A stretch of 64,000 nt of DNA from Bisgaard Taxon 45. Lineage in GTDB: Bacteria; Pseudomonadota; Gammaproteobacteria; Enterobacterales; Pasteurellaceae. Within the stretch, counting starts at the first letter, position 1; each line of letters starts with the position of its first letter. Below, one piece after another: positions 18,046-31,024 of this stretch. Location: the NCBI GenBank assembly GCA_030783905.1, contig JAQAHH010000006.1, forward strand, positions 248,001 through 312,000, written 5' to 3'. Under the pieces are notes generated by a model, which was given only the letters and a program-made list of their open reading frames with translations, was not told the origin of the DNA and ran no database searches. Both the position numbers and the translations under genes were made by a program.

Positions 18046-20265
18046 TTATAGGCGTTTTGCTTCAATCACATCGTCCAGTTTTGCAAGACGAGCTAGAATT
18101 TTACTCAGAATTTGAACATTATTCAGCTCAATTTCCATATCAATTGTGGCGAGTTGTTTTTTGGTGTCCGTGCGGCTAGACACCCCTAATACACTAATTT
18201 TATCGTTCGCTAAGACTGTCGTAATATCGCGTAATAAGCCACTACGATCGCTGGCGATAATCCGAATGCTGATCTTAAATCCGCTGGCATAATGATCGCC
18301 CCAAATGGATTCTACCACACGTTCAGGGTGGGCTTGTTGCAGTTCTAAAAATTGCTCACAATCACTACGATGAATGGAAATTCCTCGTCCCATCGTAATG
18401 TACCCCATAATGTGATCACCCGGAATCGGTTGACAGCAACGGGCAATGTGATGCATTAAGTTACCAACCCCTTCTACGATGACATAACCTCGAGGCTTTT
18501 CTTTTTGTTGATTATTGGCCGCACTTTTCGTTGCCACATGACGTAAAATTTCTTCATCCACCTCTTGCGCGGTGGTTTTGATCAATTTGTTTTGTAAAAA
18601 GTTAATCAGATGATTAAGACGAATATCGCCACCACCAATGCCCGCGTATAAATCTTCTAGGTTTTTCAGGTTATAGCGAGCCAAGGCATGTTGTTCGATT
18701 TGTTTTAAACTGATATTTAAGCGAGTTAATTCGTTTTCCAGCATTTCTTTACCCGCTGGAATATTTTTTTCACGATCCTGTTTCTTAAACCATGCGTGGA
18801 TTTTTGCCCGTGCCTTGGCGGTATGGGTGAAGCCCAAATTCGGGTTTAACCAATCACGACTTGGGGTGGTATTTTTCTGGGTAATGATGTCAATTTGATC
18901 ACCCATTTGCAGTTGATAAGTAAAAGGAACAATGCGTCCGTTGACTTTTGCCCCGATACAACGATGGCCAATTTCACTATGAATCGCATAGGCAAAATCT
19001 AATGGGGTTGAGCCTGTTGGTAAGTCAATCACTTCACCTTTGGGCGTAAACACGTAAACGCGATCGTCAAAGACCTGGCTACGCATTTCTGCCATAATTT
19101 CCCCTGAATCCGTAATATCATCTTGCCAAGCCAGAAGTTTACGTAACCAAGTGATTTTTTCTTCATAGCCAGAACGACCACCAGTCGTGCCTTCTTTATA
19201 TTTCCAGTGTGCAGCTACCCCAAGCTCGGCATCATCATGCATTTGTTGGGTACGAATTTGCACTTCTACAGGCTTGCCCTCTTTGCCGAGGACAACGGTA
19301 TGGATAGATTGGTAACCATTTGGTTTAGGGTTAGCAACATAATCATCAAATTCTTTGGGAATATGTTTGAAGTGGGTATGTACAATACCTAGTGCGGTAT
19401 AGCAATCCTGTAATTCAGGCACGATAATGCGTACTGCCCGTACATCGTAGAGATCACTAAACTCAAGATGCTTTTTCTGCATTTTACGCCAAATGCTATA
19501 GATATGTTTCGGTCTTCCATACACTTCTGCATTATCAATGTTATGGCGTAAATAATCACTTAATTCGGCAACAAAATCAGCAATATATTGTTCGCGATCG
19601 AGGCGGCGTTCTTTTAATAATTTGGCAATGCTGCGATATTGTTCAGGATGGAGATAACGGAAGCAGTAATCTTCTAACTCCCATTTTAATTGCCCAATAC
19701 CTAAACGATTTGCTAGCGGGGCATAAATATTGGCACATTCTTTGGCAGCAAGCACTTTCTCTTCTTCAGAACAGGTTTGCTCGGCATCCCTTAAGAAAGT
19801 AATCCGCTCTGCCAGTTTGATAATCACACAACGGAAATCATCCACCATCGCGAGCAACATTCGGCGGATATTATCCACTTGGGCGTGATTAGCGGATTGG
19901 CTAGCATTGAGTTGGCGAATGTTATCCATTTCCATGACGCCTTTTGCCAATTTATAGATATTATGCCCAAAGTCTTCTTTAACTTGGTTGAGGTCGACGA
20001 GCTTATAATGAATGGTTGGATAGAGCATTGCGGTCAACAGACTGTCGGCATCCATATTCAGGCTGTGGAGAATTTCGACCATTTCCACACCGGAATGTAA
20101 TGAGCAAGAAGAGATGTCTTGGGCTTGTTGTATATACTTTTGCGAGTAATACCAAGCATTAACCAGATTTGCTCGTACTTCTGGGGAAAGCGCTAAACTG
20201 GCACACCAGGTTTCAATAACAAAATCTTTGGGATTGAGTAAATGTGATCCTCGCACTGCAACCAT
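18046..20265 (-). CDS. relA: GTP pyrophosphokinase RelA
   Basis: Ribosome-associated (p)ppGpp synthetase of the stringent response, activated by uncharged tRNA. The 739-residue order fits RelA: an HD-like domain (about 30-200) in which the hydrolase HD pair is absent (TAMLYPTI where SpoT has a LLHD-type motif), the synthetase domain with KHIYSIWRKM and NPKPNGYQSIH, a TGS domain (about 400-465, VFTPKGEVIDLPTGSTPLDF), a Cys-containing CRCQ-like IARCCQPIPGD segment, and a C-terminal ACT domain. So it is a synthetase only. rlmD ends 8 nt upstream, and AGGATA precedes the ATG. Confidence 0.97.
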   Translation of the reverse strand: MVAVRGSHLLNPKDFVIETWCASLALSPEVRANLVNAWYYSQKYIQQAQDISSCSLHSGVEMVEILHSLNMDADSLLTAMLYPTIHYKLVDLNQVKEDFGHNIYKLAKGVMEMDNIRQLNASQSANHAQVDNIRRMLLAMVDDFRCVIIKLAERITFLRDAEQTCSEEEKVLAAKECANIYAPLANRLGIGQLKWELEDYCFRYLHPEQYRSIAKLLKERRLDREQYIADFVAELSDYLRHNIDNAEVYGRPKHIYSIWRKMQKKHLEFSDLYDVRAVRIIVPELQDCYTALGIVHTHFKHIPKEFDDYVANPKPNGYQSIHTVVLGKEGKPVEVQIRTQQMHDDAELGVAAHWKYKEGTTGGRSGYEEKITWLRKLLAWQDDITDSGEIMAEMRSQVFDDRVYVFTPKGEVIDLPTGSTPLDFAYAIHSEIGHRCIGAKVNGRIVPFTYQLQMGDQIDIITQKNTTPSRDWLNPNLGFTHTAKARAKIHAWFKKQDREKNIPAGKEMLENELTRLNISLKQIEQHALARYNLKNLEDLYAGIGGGDIRLNHLINFLQNKLIKTTAQEVDEEILRHVATKSAANNQQKEKPRGYVIVEGVGNLMHHIARCCQPIPGDHIMGYITMGRGISIHRSDCEQFLELQQAHPERVVESIWGDHYASGFKISIRIIASDRSGLLRDITTVLANDKISVLGVSSRTDTKKQLATIDMEIELNNVQILSKILARLAKLDDVIEAKRL

Positions 20266-20273
20266 AACTTATC

Positions 20274-21587
20274 CTATTCTTTCTCAAATAAACTGATGGA
20301 TTCTAAATGTCCTGTATTCGGGAACATATCGATCATGGCGACTTTTTTCAGTCGGTAGTGATGTTGTAATAAAATCGCCGTATCGCGTACTAATGTAGCT
20401 GGATTACAAGATACATATAAAATTTTTTCTGCCCCTAGTTCACATAAGGCATTTAAGGCAAAGGCCGCGCCAGTACGTGGTGGGTCGAGTAAAATCTTAT
20501 TAAAATATTGGTTTGCCCAAGGTTGTTTCGCAAACGGTTGATCTAAATTTGCTTGATAAAATTGGACATTATCACATTGATTTTGTTCCGCATTGCGTGT
20601 TGCTTTCTCAACCATTTCCCTCACGCCTTCAATACCAACCACTAAATTAGCTTGACGACTCAGGGAGAGCGTGAAATTCCCCATCCCACAAAACAAATCT
20701 AATACGCTATCGTTCGGGGTGAGTTCCAACCAGTCAAGGGCCGTATCGATCATTTTTTGATTTACCGTGGCATTGACTTGGATAAAATCGCGAATATCAA
20801 AATGTAATTTACTGCCATCACCTAGCCTGTAATAAGGTGCATCGCCATACAGTTGAGTGAGGTGTTGATCGTCTTGTACAAACAACATGACGTTTTCTTG
20901 TTGCGCAAAATCGTGCAATAAAGTGCGGTCAGTTTGTGCTAAATTTCCAGTATGACGAACTAACATCGCAATCCCATTATCCGCATACACTAACTCGATA
21001 TGACCTAAGTTTTTAGGTTGGGACCAGTTTGCAAAGCGTCGGTGTAGCTTAGGTAAAAGTTGGCTTAATGGGCGAGAAAGCACATCACAATGTTGTAAAT
21101 TGACAATCTGTTGGCTATTTTTCTGACGTAAACCGATAGCAAGCTGTTTGGTTTTGGCATCAAATCGCATGCTTAAACGAACACGACGACGATAATGCCA
21201 AGGTTCTGCTACAATCATTGGCATCAAGGTGGCTTGTGGTTGTAATTGTTGTAAACGTTGAAATAAGGCCTGTTGTTTGGCATGGCGTTGCATGTCAATA
21301 GGAATATGCTGACTTTGACAACCGCCACATTGGGCATAATAAGCACATTTTGCGACTTGTCGCGCAGGGTGAGCAGACAGAATATGGGTACTGATTGCAT
21401 GACCATAGTGACGCTTTTCTGTTACAACGCGCACTTCGACTTTTTCTTGTGGTAGCGCATTTTCAATGAACCAGGTTTTACCTTGTATTTTGGCAACACC
21501 ACGACCTTGATAATCAAGATCGAGAATATCTGCCACCAATGTAGTGGGGCGTGGCACGGATTTAGGGGGGGTATACTGTAAGACCAT
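20274..21587 (-). CDS. rlmD: 23S rRNA m5U1939 methyltransferase RlmD
   Basis: Forms 5-methyluridine at position 1939 of 23S rRNA using SAM and carrying a 4Fe-4S cluster. The 437 residues comprise an N-terminal TRAM domain (about 12-70), iron-sulfur cysteines Cys81, 87 and 90 (CAYYAQCGGC) with a fourth in NLQHCDVL, the SAM motif VLDLFCGMGNFTLSLS, and YVSCNPATLVRD with the catalytic Cys. It starts 3 nt after recO with no strong ribosome binding site, suggesting coupling. A run of seven G (coding strand C) lies at codons 6-9. Confidence 0.96.
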   Translation of the reverse strand: MVLQYTPPKSVPRPTTLVADILDLDYQGRGVAKIQGKTWFIENALPQEKVEVRVVTEKRHYGHAISTHILSAHPARQVAKCAYYAQCGGCQSQHIPIDMQRHAKQQALFQRLQQLQPQATLMPMIVAEPWHYRRRVRLSMRFDAKTKQLAIGLRQKNSQQIVNLQHCDVLSRPLSQLLPKLHRRFANWSQPKNLGHIELVYADNGIAMLVRHTGNLAQTDRTLLHDFAQQENVMLFVQDDQHLTQLYGDAPYYRLGDGSKLHFDIRDFIQVNATVNQKMIDTALDWLELTPNDSVLDLFCGMGNFTLSLSRQANLVVGIEGVREMVEKATRNAEQNQCDNVQFYQANLDQPFAKQPWANQYFNKILLDPPRTGAAFALNALCELGAEKILYVSCNPATLVRDTAILLQHHYRLKKVAMIDMFPNTGHLESISLFEKE

Positions 21588-21590
21588 AGT

Positions 21591-22313
21591 TTATTTTTGA
21601 TACAACATATATTGAGTAAATAATTCTCGACTTTTTAAGGGCTTATTCCCTAAATACTGTTTAAGTGCGATGCGAGTGAAACGTTTAGCCGCTTGCAAGG
21701 TCGCCGTATCATCAAATTGTCTTGCCTCAAAAGCAAGTAATTCGCGACCATAAAAGGTCAAATTATCTTTGATGAGCGAGGCGATAAAGCCTTTTTCCTC
21801 ACGATAACGATAGGTCATATTTTCATCTACACTCTCACCAGAGCCTGCGCAATGACAAAAATCCACGCCATAGCCTAAGGTTTGTAATAATTGAAATTCA
21901 AAGTGGCGTAGGCTAGGTTCAATCTGATGTTCTGCGCGCGCTAAGCCTGTTAAACAACGTAAATAATCTTGAAAAAGATGAGGGTAGCCAGTTTCGGGTT
22001 CAAGGACACGACAGAGCAACTCGTTGACATAAAAACCACTATAAAGTGCGGTTTGTTGTAACGGTAAGGCAATGGCAGCGGGTTCCACTTTGGTGAGCGT
22101 TTTCAGTTCACTGCGTCCACTCCAGCGTAAGAGCAAAGGGGTAAAGGGTTGTAAGATACCTTTTAATGCGGAACGTTTCGCACGTGCGCCTTTGGCAAGT
22201 ACGGTCAGCCGTCCTGTTTCTTCGGTGAATAACTCAACTAATAAGCTGGTTTCACTATAGGCTTTGCGATGTAAGACAAAACCCCGTTGCCAATTTTCGA
22301 TAAGCTGCCTCAA
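21591..22313 (-). CDS. recO: DNA repair protein RecO
   Basis: A 240-residue RecO, which with RecR loads RecA onto SSB-coated DNA in the RecFOR pathway. It has the N-terminal OB fold ([22 protein letters not shown]) and the helical C-terminal part ([18 protein letters not shown]) typical of the family. The canonical four zinc cysteines of some RecO proteins are not all present; CHCAGSG retains part. It is first in a tight minus-strand run with rlmD, relA and dgkA. The 180-nt gap to divergent rsmE holds no other gene I can see. Confidence 0.93.
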   Translation of the reverse strand: MRQLIENWQRGFVLHRKAYSETSLLVELFTEETGRLTVLAKGARAKRSALKGILQPFTPLLLRWSGRSELKTLTKVEPAAIALPLQQTALYSGFYVNELLCRVLEPETGYPHLFQDYLRCLTGLARAEHQIEPSLRHFEFQLLQTLGYGVDFCHCAGSGESVDENMTYRYREEKGFIASLIKDNLTFYGRELLAFEARQFDDTATLQAAKRFTRIALKQYLGNKPLKSRELFTQYMLYQK

Positions 22314-22493
22314 CTTTAACTCATTAAATCGTTTGTTATTTTAGCAGATTTTCAGCCGATATTTTGTTATTTCTGTTTTTTGTTGCTTAAAATGACAGCA
22401 AAATAGCCCATACATTTGTTTAACTAAGCGCTTGCCTTTCTGTTATGATAGGCAGTATGACAAATCGCGTAAGATAAAATAATCATTGCAGTT

Positions 22494-23228
22494 ATGAGAG
22501 TACCTCGAATTTACCATCCCACCTTATTACAAGGTGTGCAGCATTGTGAATTAAGTGAAGATGCCGCCAACCATGTTGGACGTGTATTGCGTATGCAAGC
22601 CGGCGATAAACTGGTCCTTTTTGATGGGTCCAATCATGTGTATGACGCCCAAATTACACAAACCAGTAAAAAGCACGTCGAAGTGGATATTTTGCAACAC
22701 AAATTAGAGGATCGTGAAAGTCCGTTAAAGATTCACCTTGGACAAGTAATTTCCAGAGGAGAAAGAATGGAGTTTACCATTCAGAAATCTGTGGAATTGG
22801 GGGTGCATGTGATTACGCCTCTTTGGTCAGAACGTTGTGGGGTGAAGTTAGATACCGAACGTCTGGAGAAAAAAATCCAGCAATGGCAGAAAATTGCCAT
22901 TGCTGCCTGTGAGCAATGCGGACGGAATGTGGTGCCAGAAATCCGCCCAATGATGAAATTACAAGATTGGTGCGCAGAAAAAGATGAGGCGTTGAAGTTG
23001 AATTTACATCCAAGAGCCCAATATTCAATACGTACCCTACCTGATATTCCTTCAGCTGGGGTTCGTTTATTAATTGGTTCTGAAGGGGGGTTATCGGCAC
23101 AAGAGATTGCTCAAACAGAACAGCAAGGCTTTATTGACGTTTTATTAGGAAAGCGTGTATTGCGTACGGAAACCGCCTCATTAGCTGCAATTACCGCATT
23201 GCAGATCTGTTTTGGTGATTTAGGTTGA
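22494..23228 (+). CDS. rsmE: 16S rRNA m3U1498 methyltransferase RsmE
   Basis: A 244-residue SPOUT methyltransferase that makes 3-methyluridine at 16S rRNA position 1498. It has an N-terminal PUA-like domain ([13 protein letters not shown] to about 70) and the knot with [30 protein letters not shown] at the C-terminus. Full length. First of three closely packed genes, with yqgE 12 nt downstream. Confidence 0.96.
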   Translation: MRVPRIYHPTLLQGVQHCELSEDAANHVGRVLRMQAGDKLVLFDGSNHVYDAQITQTSKKHVEVDILQHKLEDRESPLKIHLGQVISRGERMEFTIQKSVELGVHVITPLWSERCGVKLDTERLEKKIQQWQKIAIAACEQCGRNVVPEIRPMMKLQDWCAEKDEALKLNLHPRAQYSIRTLPDIPSAGVRLLIGSEGGLSAQEIAQTEQQGFIDVLLGKRVLRTETASLAAITALQICFGDLG

Positions 23229-23240
23229 GGAAGAGATATG

Positions 23241-23798
23241 ATGGAATTACAAGATCATTTTTTAATTGCGATGCCTCAAATGGAAGATGATTATTTTGCC
23301 CATTCGGTAGTTTATATTTGTGAACATAATGATCAGGGCACAATGGGCTTGGTGCTCAATCAGCCCACAGATTTAAGTATTGCGGAATTGTGTGCCAAAA
23401 TGAATTTTATGATGAAAACAGACCGCACTTATGGCAATGATTTAGTGTTAGCGGGGGGGCCCGTGAATATTGAACGAGGCTTTATTTTACATACCAAAAC
23501 AGCACAAGCGTTTAAACATAGCTACAAAGTCACCGATCAGCTGAGTTTGACCACATCGGCAGATATTATTGATACGTTTGGTACAGCACAGGCACCCGAG
23601 AAATATTTGGTGGCATTAGGTTGTGCAAGCTGGACGGTCAATCAACTCGAAAGCGAGATTGCGAATAACGACTGGTTAGTGGTGCCCGCCAATAACCGCA
23701 TTTTATTCGATGTTCCTTATGAAGATCGTTGGTTAGAAGCGAATTTATTATTAGGCATTCAGCATCATAATTTTGCACATCAGGCGGGACATTGTTAA
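23241..23798 (+). CDS. yqgE: YqgE/AlgH family protein (UPF0301)
   Basis: A 185-residue UPF0301 protein of unknown molecular function, close to E. coli YqgE ([53 protein letters not shown]). Two ATGs abut at 23238 and 23241; the second matches the family N-terminus. The stop TAA shares bases with the ATG of ruvX (TAATG), so the two are translationally coupled. A run of seven G lies at 23453-23459. Co-localisation with ruvX is widely conserved. Confidence 0.94.
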   Translation: MELQDHFLIAMPQMEDDYFAHSVVYICEHNDQGTMGLVLNQPTDLSIAELCAKMNFMMKTDRTYGNDLVLAGGPVNIERGFILHTKTAQAFKHSYKVTDQLSLTTSADIIDTFGTAQAPEKYLVALGCASWTVNQLESEIANNDWLVVPANNRILFDVPYEDRWLEANLLLGIQHHNFAHQAGHC

Positions 23799-24220
23799 TG
23801 GGGATTACCGTCTTAGCCTTTGATTTTGGCACAAAAAGTATTGGCTGTGCGGTCGGGCAAAGTATTACCGGCACGGCACAGGCATTGCCTGCGTTTAAAG
23901 CGCAAGATGGCATCCCAAACTGGGAAGCGGTCGGCAAATGTTTGATGGAATGGCAACCTGATCTTGTCGTCGTTGGTTTACCATTAAATATGGATGGGAC
24001 AGAGCAAGATCTCACCGTCCGAGCAAGAAAATTTGCCAATCGTTTGAATGGGCGTTTTGGGCTGAAAGTCGAATTGCACGATGAGCGTTTGACGACAACG
24101 GAAGCTCGAGCCGAAATCTTTGGACGTGGTGGTTATAAAGCCTTAAATAAAAGTAAAGTTGATGGGATATCGGCCTGTTTGATTTTAGAAAGTTGGTTTG
24201 AAAATCAAGTGGATAAGTAA
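23798..24220 (+). CDS. ruvX: Holliday junction resolvase-like protein RuvX/YqgF
   Basis: A 140-residue RNase H-fold protein. Conserved acidic residues sit in [27 protein letters not shown] and the C-terminal [23 protein letters not shown] is the family hallmark. E. coli YqgF is essential and linked to pre-16S rRNA processing as well as proposed junction cleavage. A TTG two codons upstream is also in frame, but ATG at 23798 overlaps the yqgE stop and starts at the conserved [11 protein letters not shown]. Confidence 0.95.
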   Translation: MGITVLAFDFGTKSIGCAVGQSITGTAQALPAFKAQDGIPNWEAVGKCLMEWQPDLVVVGLPLNMDGTEQDLTVRARKFANRLNGRFGLKVELHDERLTTTEARAEIFGRGGYKALNKSKVDGISACLILESWFENQVDK

Positions 24221-24252
24221 AACGCGTGATTCGTGATACGCTTTCATAAAAA

Positions 24253-24287
24253 AACACCGCACTGAATTAAAGTGCGGTGTTATTTTT
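24253..24287. terminator. Bidirectional terminator between ruvX and eno
   Basis: AACACCGCACT / AGTGCGGTGTT stem flanked by A run and ATTTTTTA. The perfect uptake signal AAGTGCGGT is at 24270-24278 with an 8/9 reverse copy in the other arm. It sits between two convergent genes. Confidence 0.88.
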
Positions 24288-24305
24288 TACGATGTTATCA
24301 GCAAA

Positions 24306-25637
<1,332 letters not shown>

Positions 25638-25791
25638 CTAAAACGAATGATTTGTATCTTAAAATAATTCATCTGCTTTGTCTTGTGAAAAATGCCGATT
25701 AATTGATTTACATCTAGTTTTTTCGTGAGAAATAAAATACGCCAGCAAACAGCATCGCACGCATTCAAAAGACATTATTTTTAAAACAAAC

Positions 25792-25818
25792 AAAAAAGCC
25801 CTACAAGGTGGTAGGGCT
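25792..25818 (-). terminator. Rho-independent terminator of pyrG
   Basis: On the minus strand AGCCCTAC / GTAGGGCT forms an 8-bp stem with a 6-nt loop, followed by six T. It starts 20 nt after the pyrG stop. Confidence 0.92.
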
Positions 25819-25837
25819 GAGGTGACTCGACTGAAGA

Positions 25838-27547
<1,710 letters not shown>

Positions 27548-27764
27548 TTAACTCAATCATTGTGCGGTATTTTATCGAAAAGTGAAAATGAAAGAGGGAT
27601 TTTTGACAAACTTGCATTAATTTGCGTTAACTCGTAATGAAAAATATAACATTGGCTGTTATTTCGCTCACTTTTATAGGTATTGAGGCGTTTTTATAGT
27701 AAAATGTCGCGTTTTTCTATTTTGACTATTCTAAAACATTTTGTTTTCACATTTGAGGTTTTCT

Positions 27765-29069
27765 ATGAACAAAAACACATTTATCGTTGGCTTTATGCTA
27801 TTTGCCATCTTTTTTGGGGCAGGGAATTTGATTTTTCCACCCAAACTAGGTTTTGAGAGTGGCGTTGGTTTTTGGCCGGCAATTCTTGGGTTTGTTACTA
27901 CAGGCGTTGGTTTGCCCCTTATAGGGATTTTAGTGGCAACCCGTTATGAAGGCGGTTATAAGAAAGCGTTAGAAGATATTCATCCTTGGATTTCCATTCT
28001 CTTATTAGGGGCGATTTATTTAACCATTGGGCCCTTTTTTGCTATCCCACGTACCGCGGCAACGGCCTTTGATATGGCGGTGATTCCGTTTATTGGCAGT
28101 ATTGATCCTGTTTCGTTATTTGCCTTTACATTGGTTTATTTTGCGATCACATTATGGGTCAGTTTAAATCCAACTAAAATGGTTGATCGTATTGGAGCGG
28201 TGTTAACGCCCGTCTTGTTAGTGGCGATTATTGCCCTTGTGGTGCGTATGGCGAGCATTCTGATGAGTGGCGAATACGATAATACTGCCGTTGGTATGGA
28301 AAATCCGTTGATTGTCGGCTTTATCGAAGGTTATCAAACTATGGATGTACTTGCTTCTTTTGCTTTCTCTGTTGTTGTGATGAATGCGATTCGGGCAAAA
28401 AGTGATAAAAGCAGTAGCTTTATTAAACAAGCTACCGTGGCGAGTGTGATTGCCGCGATCGCGTTAGCCTTTATTTATATTGCAATTGGTTGGATTGGCA
28501 ATAATATGCCATTAAGTGCGGAAACCGTTGCGGATGTGGCAACTAAAGGTCAAAATTTGGGTGTCTTTATTTTAAATGATGCGACGACACAATCTTTTGG
28601 TGAGCTAGGACGTAGCTTATTGGGCTTAATTGTGACATTAGCTTGTTTAACAACAGCGATTGGTTTAGTGGTGGCAACCTCTTCTTACTTTCACAGTATT
28701 TTCCCTATGATCGCTTACCGCAATTACGCTATTTTGTTTACCTTGATTGGGTTTGGTTTGGCTAACCAAGGCTTAAATGCGGTGATCAGTAAATCTGTAC
28801 CGGTGTTGTTGGTCCTTTACCCAATCTCAATGACCGCGATGTTATTATTGTTAGTTAATTTGGTCATGCCTTTACCCAAATTAGCGAAAGCGATCCCATT
28901 AGTGTTAGTGGCGATTGTGTCAATTTTATCCGTAATGGGGGCTGATATTGTGGCTGGGTTACCGTTTAAAACCTACTCAATGGAATGGTTACCTGTAGCA
29001 CTATTTGGTTTTATCATCGGCTTAATCATTGTCAAAGCACAAGCTCAAACCAAAGTGAAAGTGCAGTAG
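27765..29069 (+). CDS. brnQ: Branched-chain amino acid transporter BrnQ (LIVCS family)
   Basis: A 434-residue inner-membrane carrier for leucine, isoleucine and valine with Na+ or H+. The N-terminal FMLFAIFFGAGNLIFPPKLG and the GPFFAIPRTAATAFDM segment are family hallmarks, and about 12 hydrophobic spans are readable. An ATG at 27741 is in frame, but the ATG at 27765 matches the family and has TGAGG before it. The 298-nt gap to divergent pyrG contains both promoters; I recognise no operator in it. Confidence 0.95.
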   Translation: MNKNTFIVGFMLFAIFFGAGNLIFPPKLGFESGVGFWPAILGFVTTGVGLPLIGILVATRYEGGYKKALEDIHPWISILLLGAIYLTIGPFFAIPRTAATAFDMAVIPFIGSIDPVSLFAFTLVYFAITLWVSLNPTKMVDRIGAVLTPVLLVAIIALVVRMASILMSGEYDNTAVGMENPLIVGFIEGYQTMDVLASFAFSVVVMNAIRAKSDKSSSFIKQATVASVIAAIALAFIYIAIGWIGNNMPLSAETVADVATKGQNLGVFILNDATTQSFGELGRSLLGLIVTLACLTTAIGLVVATSSYFHSIFPMIAYRNYAILFTLIGFGLANQGLNAVISKSVPVLLVLYPISMTAMLLLLVNLVMPLPKLAKAIPLVLVAIVSILSVMGADIVAGLPFKTYSMEWLPVALFGFIIGLIIVKAQAQTKVKVQ

Positions 29070-29086
29070 ATGGTATCGATGGCAAG

Positions 29087-29116
29087 AAAAAGCAGATCAA
29101 TGATCTGCTTTTTTTT
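29087..29116. terminator. Bidirectional terminator between brnQ and ygfZ
   Basis: AAAAAGCAGATC / GATCTGCTTTTTTTT: an 8-bp GC-containing stem flanked by A on the left and eight T on the right, between convergent genes. Confidence 0.92.
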
Positions 29117-29131
29117 GTGCGTGAAAGTTGA

Positions 29132-30016
29132 CTAACTTAGTGGATAAGGTAACGGAACACGCGTTAATGTTGTGTGTTCGGATAAGCGAAATGAGATATC
29201 CTCTTCAAGTTGATTATTGAGCACCACTTGTAACCATAATGTTCCTTCAAAATTAACCGCACTAATGATAGTGCCTGTTTTACGCCAATGGTTTTCCAAT
29301 TGCATTTCAATATCGCTGTTGATATCAGGCATCGTTTGGCTGTGTGCGACAAAGGTCAACATCGCGCGTTTATTGGCACCACGATATTTTGCTCTCGCGA
29401 CAATTTCTTGACCAATATAGCAGCCTTTTTGAAATGAGATTGCTTGTTCTAAGCATTGTAAATTTAATGCTTGTGGGATAAATTCCCCTTGCGTTTCTGG
29501 GCTTAATAAGGGGATGCCATCTTGAATGTCTAATAAGTCCCAGACTACATGACTGGCATTAGCTTGCAACTCTAGGGGAGTGGGGTGGATTAAGATAACG
29601 CGCGGTTGCTGACTGGATACGGTCACCCGTATTTGGCTGTCGATTTCATCGCAAGCATTGATGATTTTCTCTCCCGCTAAGCCAATAATTTGCCAATCAC
29701 ATGGGGTAAAAGTGACTTTAGAAAAAACCGCATATTTTTTTAATTGTTCAAGCGCTGTTGGTAAAAGTCCTTTTTTGATCAACAGATAGAAAGTTTGCGT
29801 AGCAGTACGAATTAAACGAAAAAGCGAATTGATTTTTCCTTTTGCATCACAATGCGCTGCCAGAGTAGATTCACCCATACCTAATTTGTTGACATCGCAA
29901 GTGAGCTGGCCTTGCAAATATTTTTCGGCATCTTCGCCTTGGATTTCAACTAGCGTATATTGTTGGAGCGCGCAAATCACATGTGTTTGGGTTTCCGTTA
30001 ATAATGAATAAGTCAT
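29132..30016 (-). CDS. ygfZ: Folate-binding tRNA-modifying/Fe-S repair protein YgfZ
   Basis: A 294-residue YgfZ (COG0354) protein, a tetrahydrofolate-binding factor that supports iron-sulfur enzymes such as MiaB. The family signature KGCYIGQEIVAR near residue 220 contains the functional Cys; YLQGQLTCDVNKL in the N-terminal part is also conserved. It starts 11 nt after yicC, with AAGGAG abutting the ATG, so the two form an operon. Confidence 0.93.
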   Translation of the reverse strand: MTYSLLTETQTHVICALQQYTLVEIQGEDAEKYLQGQLTCDVNKLGMGESTLAAHCDAKGKINSLFRLIRTATQTFYLLIKKGLLPTALEQLKKYAVFSKVTFTPCDWQIIGLAGEKIINACDEIDSQIRVTVSSQQPRVILIHPTPLELQANASHVVWDLLDIQDGIPLLSPETQGEFIPQALNLQCLEQAISFQKGCYIGQEIVARAKYRGANKRAMLTFVAHSQTMPDINSDIEMQLENHWRKTGTIISAVNFEGTLWLQVVLNNQLEEDISFRLSEHTTLTRVPLPYPLS

Positions 30017-30027
30017 CTCCTTTTCCC

Positions 30028-30891
30028 TTACTCTAAGTTTTGAATTTGCTCACGCATTTGTTCAATCAGGACTTTTAGTTCAACAGCAGAATTGGTGACA
30101 TCTGGGCTGATAGACTTAGACGCGAGCGTATTGGATTCACGGTTAAGTTCTTGCATCATAAAATCCAATTTTCTACCCACAGCCCCGCCTTTTTGTAAAA
30201 TGGCTTTCGTTTCTTTGACGTGTAATTGAAGACGATCGAGTTCTTCCGCCACATCAACCCGTTGGGCTAATAACACCATCTCTTGTTCAAGACGTTGTGG
30301 GTCTATTTGTAATTGGATTTCGTCAAAGCGCTGTAATAAGCGATCCCGTTGCCATTGTAAAATTTCCGGCATTTTTGACCGCACTTTATTGGCTTCAACC
30401 TCAACAGCAGCTAAACGTTGTTGAAGCAGCGCGTTTAATTTTTCGCCCTCTCTAGCACGCATTGCGATAAACTCGGTTAATAAGTTATCAAAAGCGCTGA
30501 GTAATTGTTGGCTAATCAGATCCAAGTCTTGTTCAGGTACTTCGACAACACCCGGATAACGTAATACATCATTTAACTGAATTTCGCCTTCGCCAGCTTG
30601 TTGTTTGATCCACTGTAATGCTTGTATCACTTGCTGTGCAACGGGTTTGTTTAACTGGATTTCAGTCGCAACTTGCTTTTTATTATCAATACGCAATGTA
30701 CATTCAATTTTGCCACGCGTCAGTTTTTGACGCAGTTTTTCTCGTAATGTATTTTCTAAACCACGAAATTGCTCAGGTAAGCGAAAAAAGGTTTCTAAGT
30801 AGCGTTGGTTCACTGAGCGAATTTCCCACACGGCATCGCCCCAATCTTGTTTGATTTCGAGGCGTGCAAAAGCGGTCATACTATAAATCAT
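30028..30891 (-). CDS. yicC: YicC family endoribonuclease
   Basis: A 287-residue YicC protein. MIYSMTAFARLE at the N-terminus, EIRSVNQRYLE, and the C-terminal GRKLDFMMQELNRESNTLASKS are strongly conserved in the family. E. coli YicC has been reported as an RNase affecting the small RNA RyhB; older stationary-phase phenotypes are known. It is divergent from rph, as in E. coli, and followed by ygfZ. Confidence 0.92.
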   Translation of the reverse strand: MIYSMTAFARLEIKQDWGDAVWEIRSVNQRYLETFFRLPEQFRGLENTLREKLRQKLTRGKIECTLRIDNKKQVATEIQLNKPVAQQVIQALQWIKQQAGEGEIQLNDVLRYPGVVEVPEQDLDLISQQLLSAFDNLLTEFIAMRAREGEKLNALLQQRLAAVEVEANKVRSKMPEILQWQRDRLLQRFDEIQLQIDPQRLEQEMVLLAQRVDVAEELDRLQLHVKETKAILQKGGAVGRKLDFMMQELNRESNTLASKSISPDVTNSAVELKVLIEQMREQIQNLE

Positions 30892-31024
30892 GTGAGTTCC
30901 TTAATTGTGATAAAAGAGGTCGTGTTTAACTAAACTATTGTACTTGTAAATTTCGTTTCTGTCAGTTTGCATGCTAAAATACTGCGAATTTTTTATCAGA
31001 AGAAAGAACTATAAGGAATAAGCT

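Noticed and set aside
20026-20265. A possible (p)ppGpp hydrolase activity in the N-terminal domain of RelA
   Set aside because: The HD metal-binding pair is absent, so this is the synthetase-only RelA type and not SpoT.
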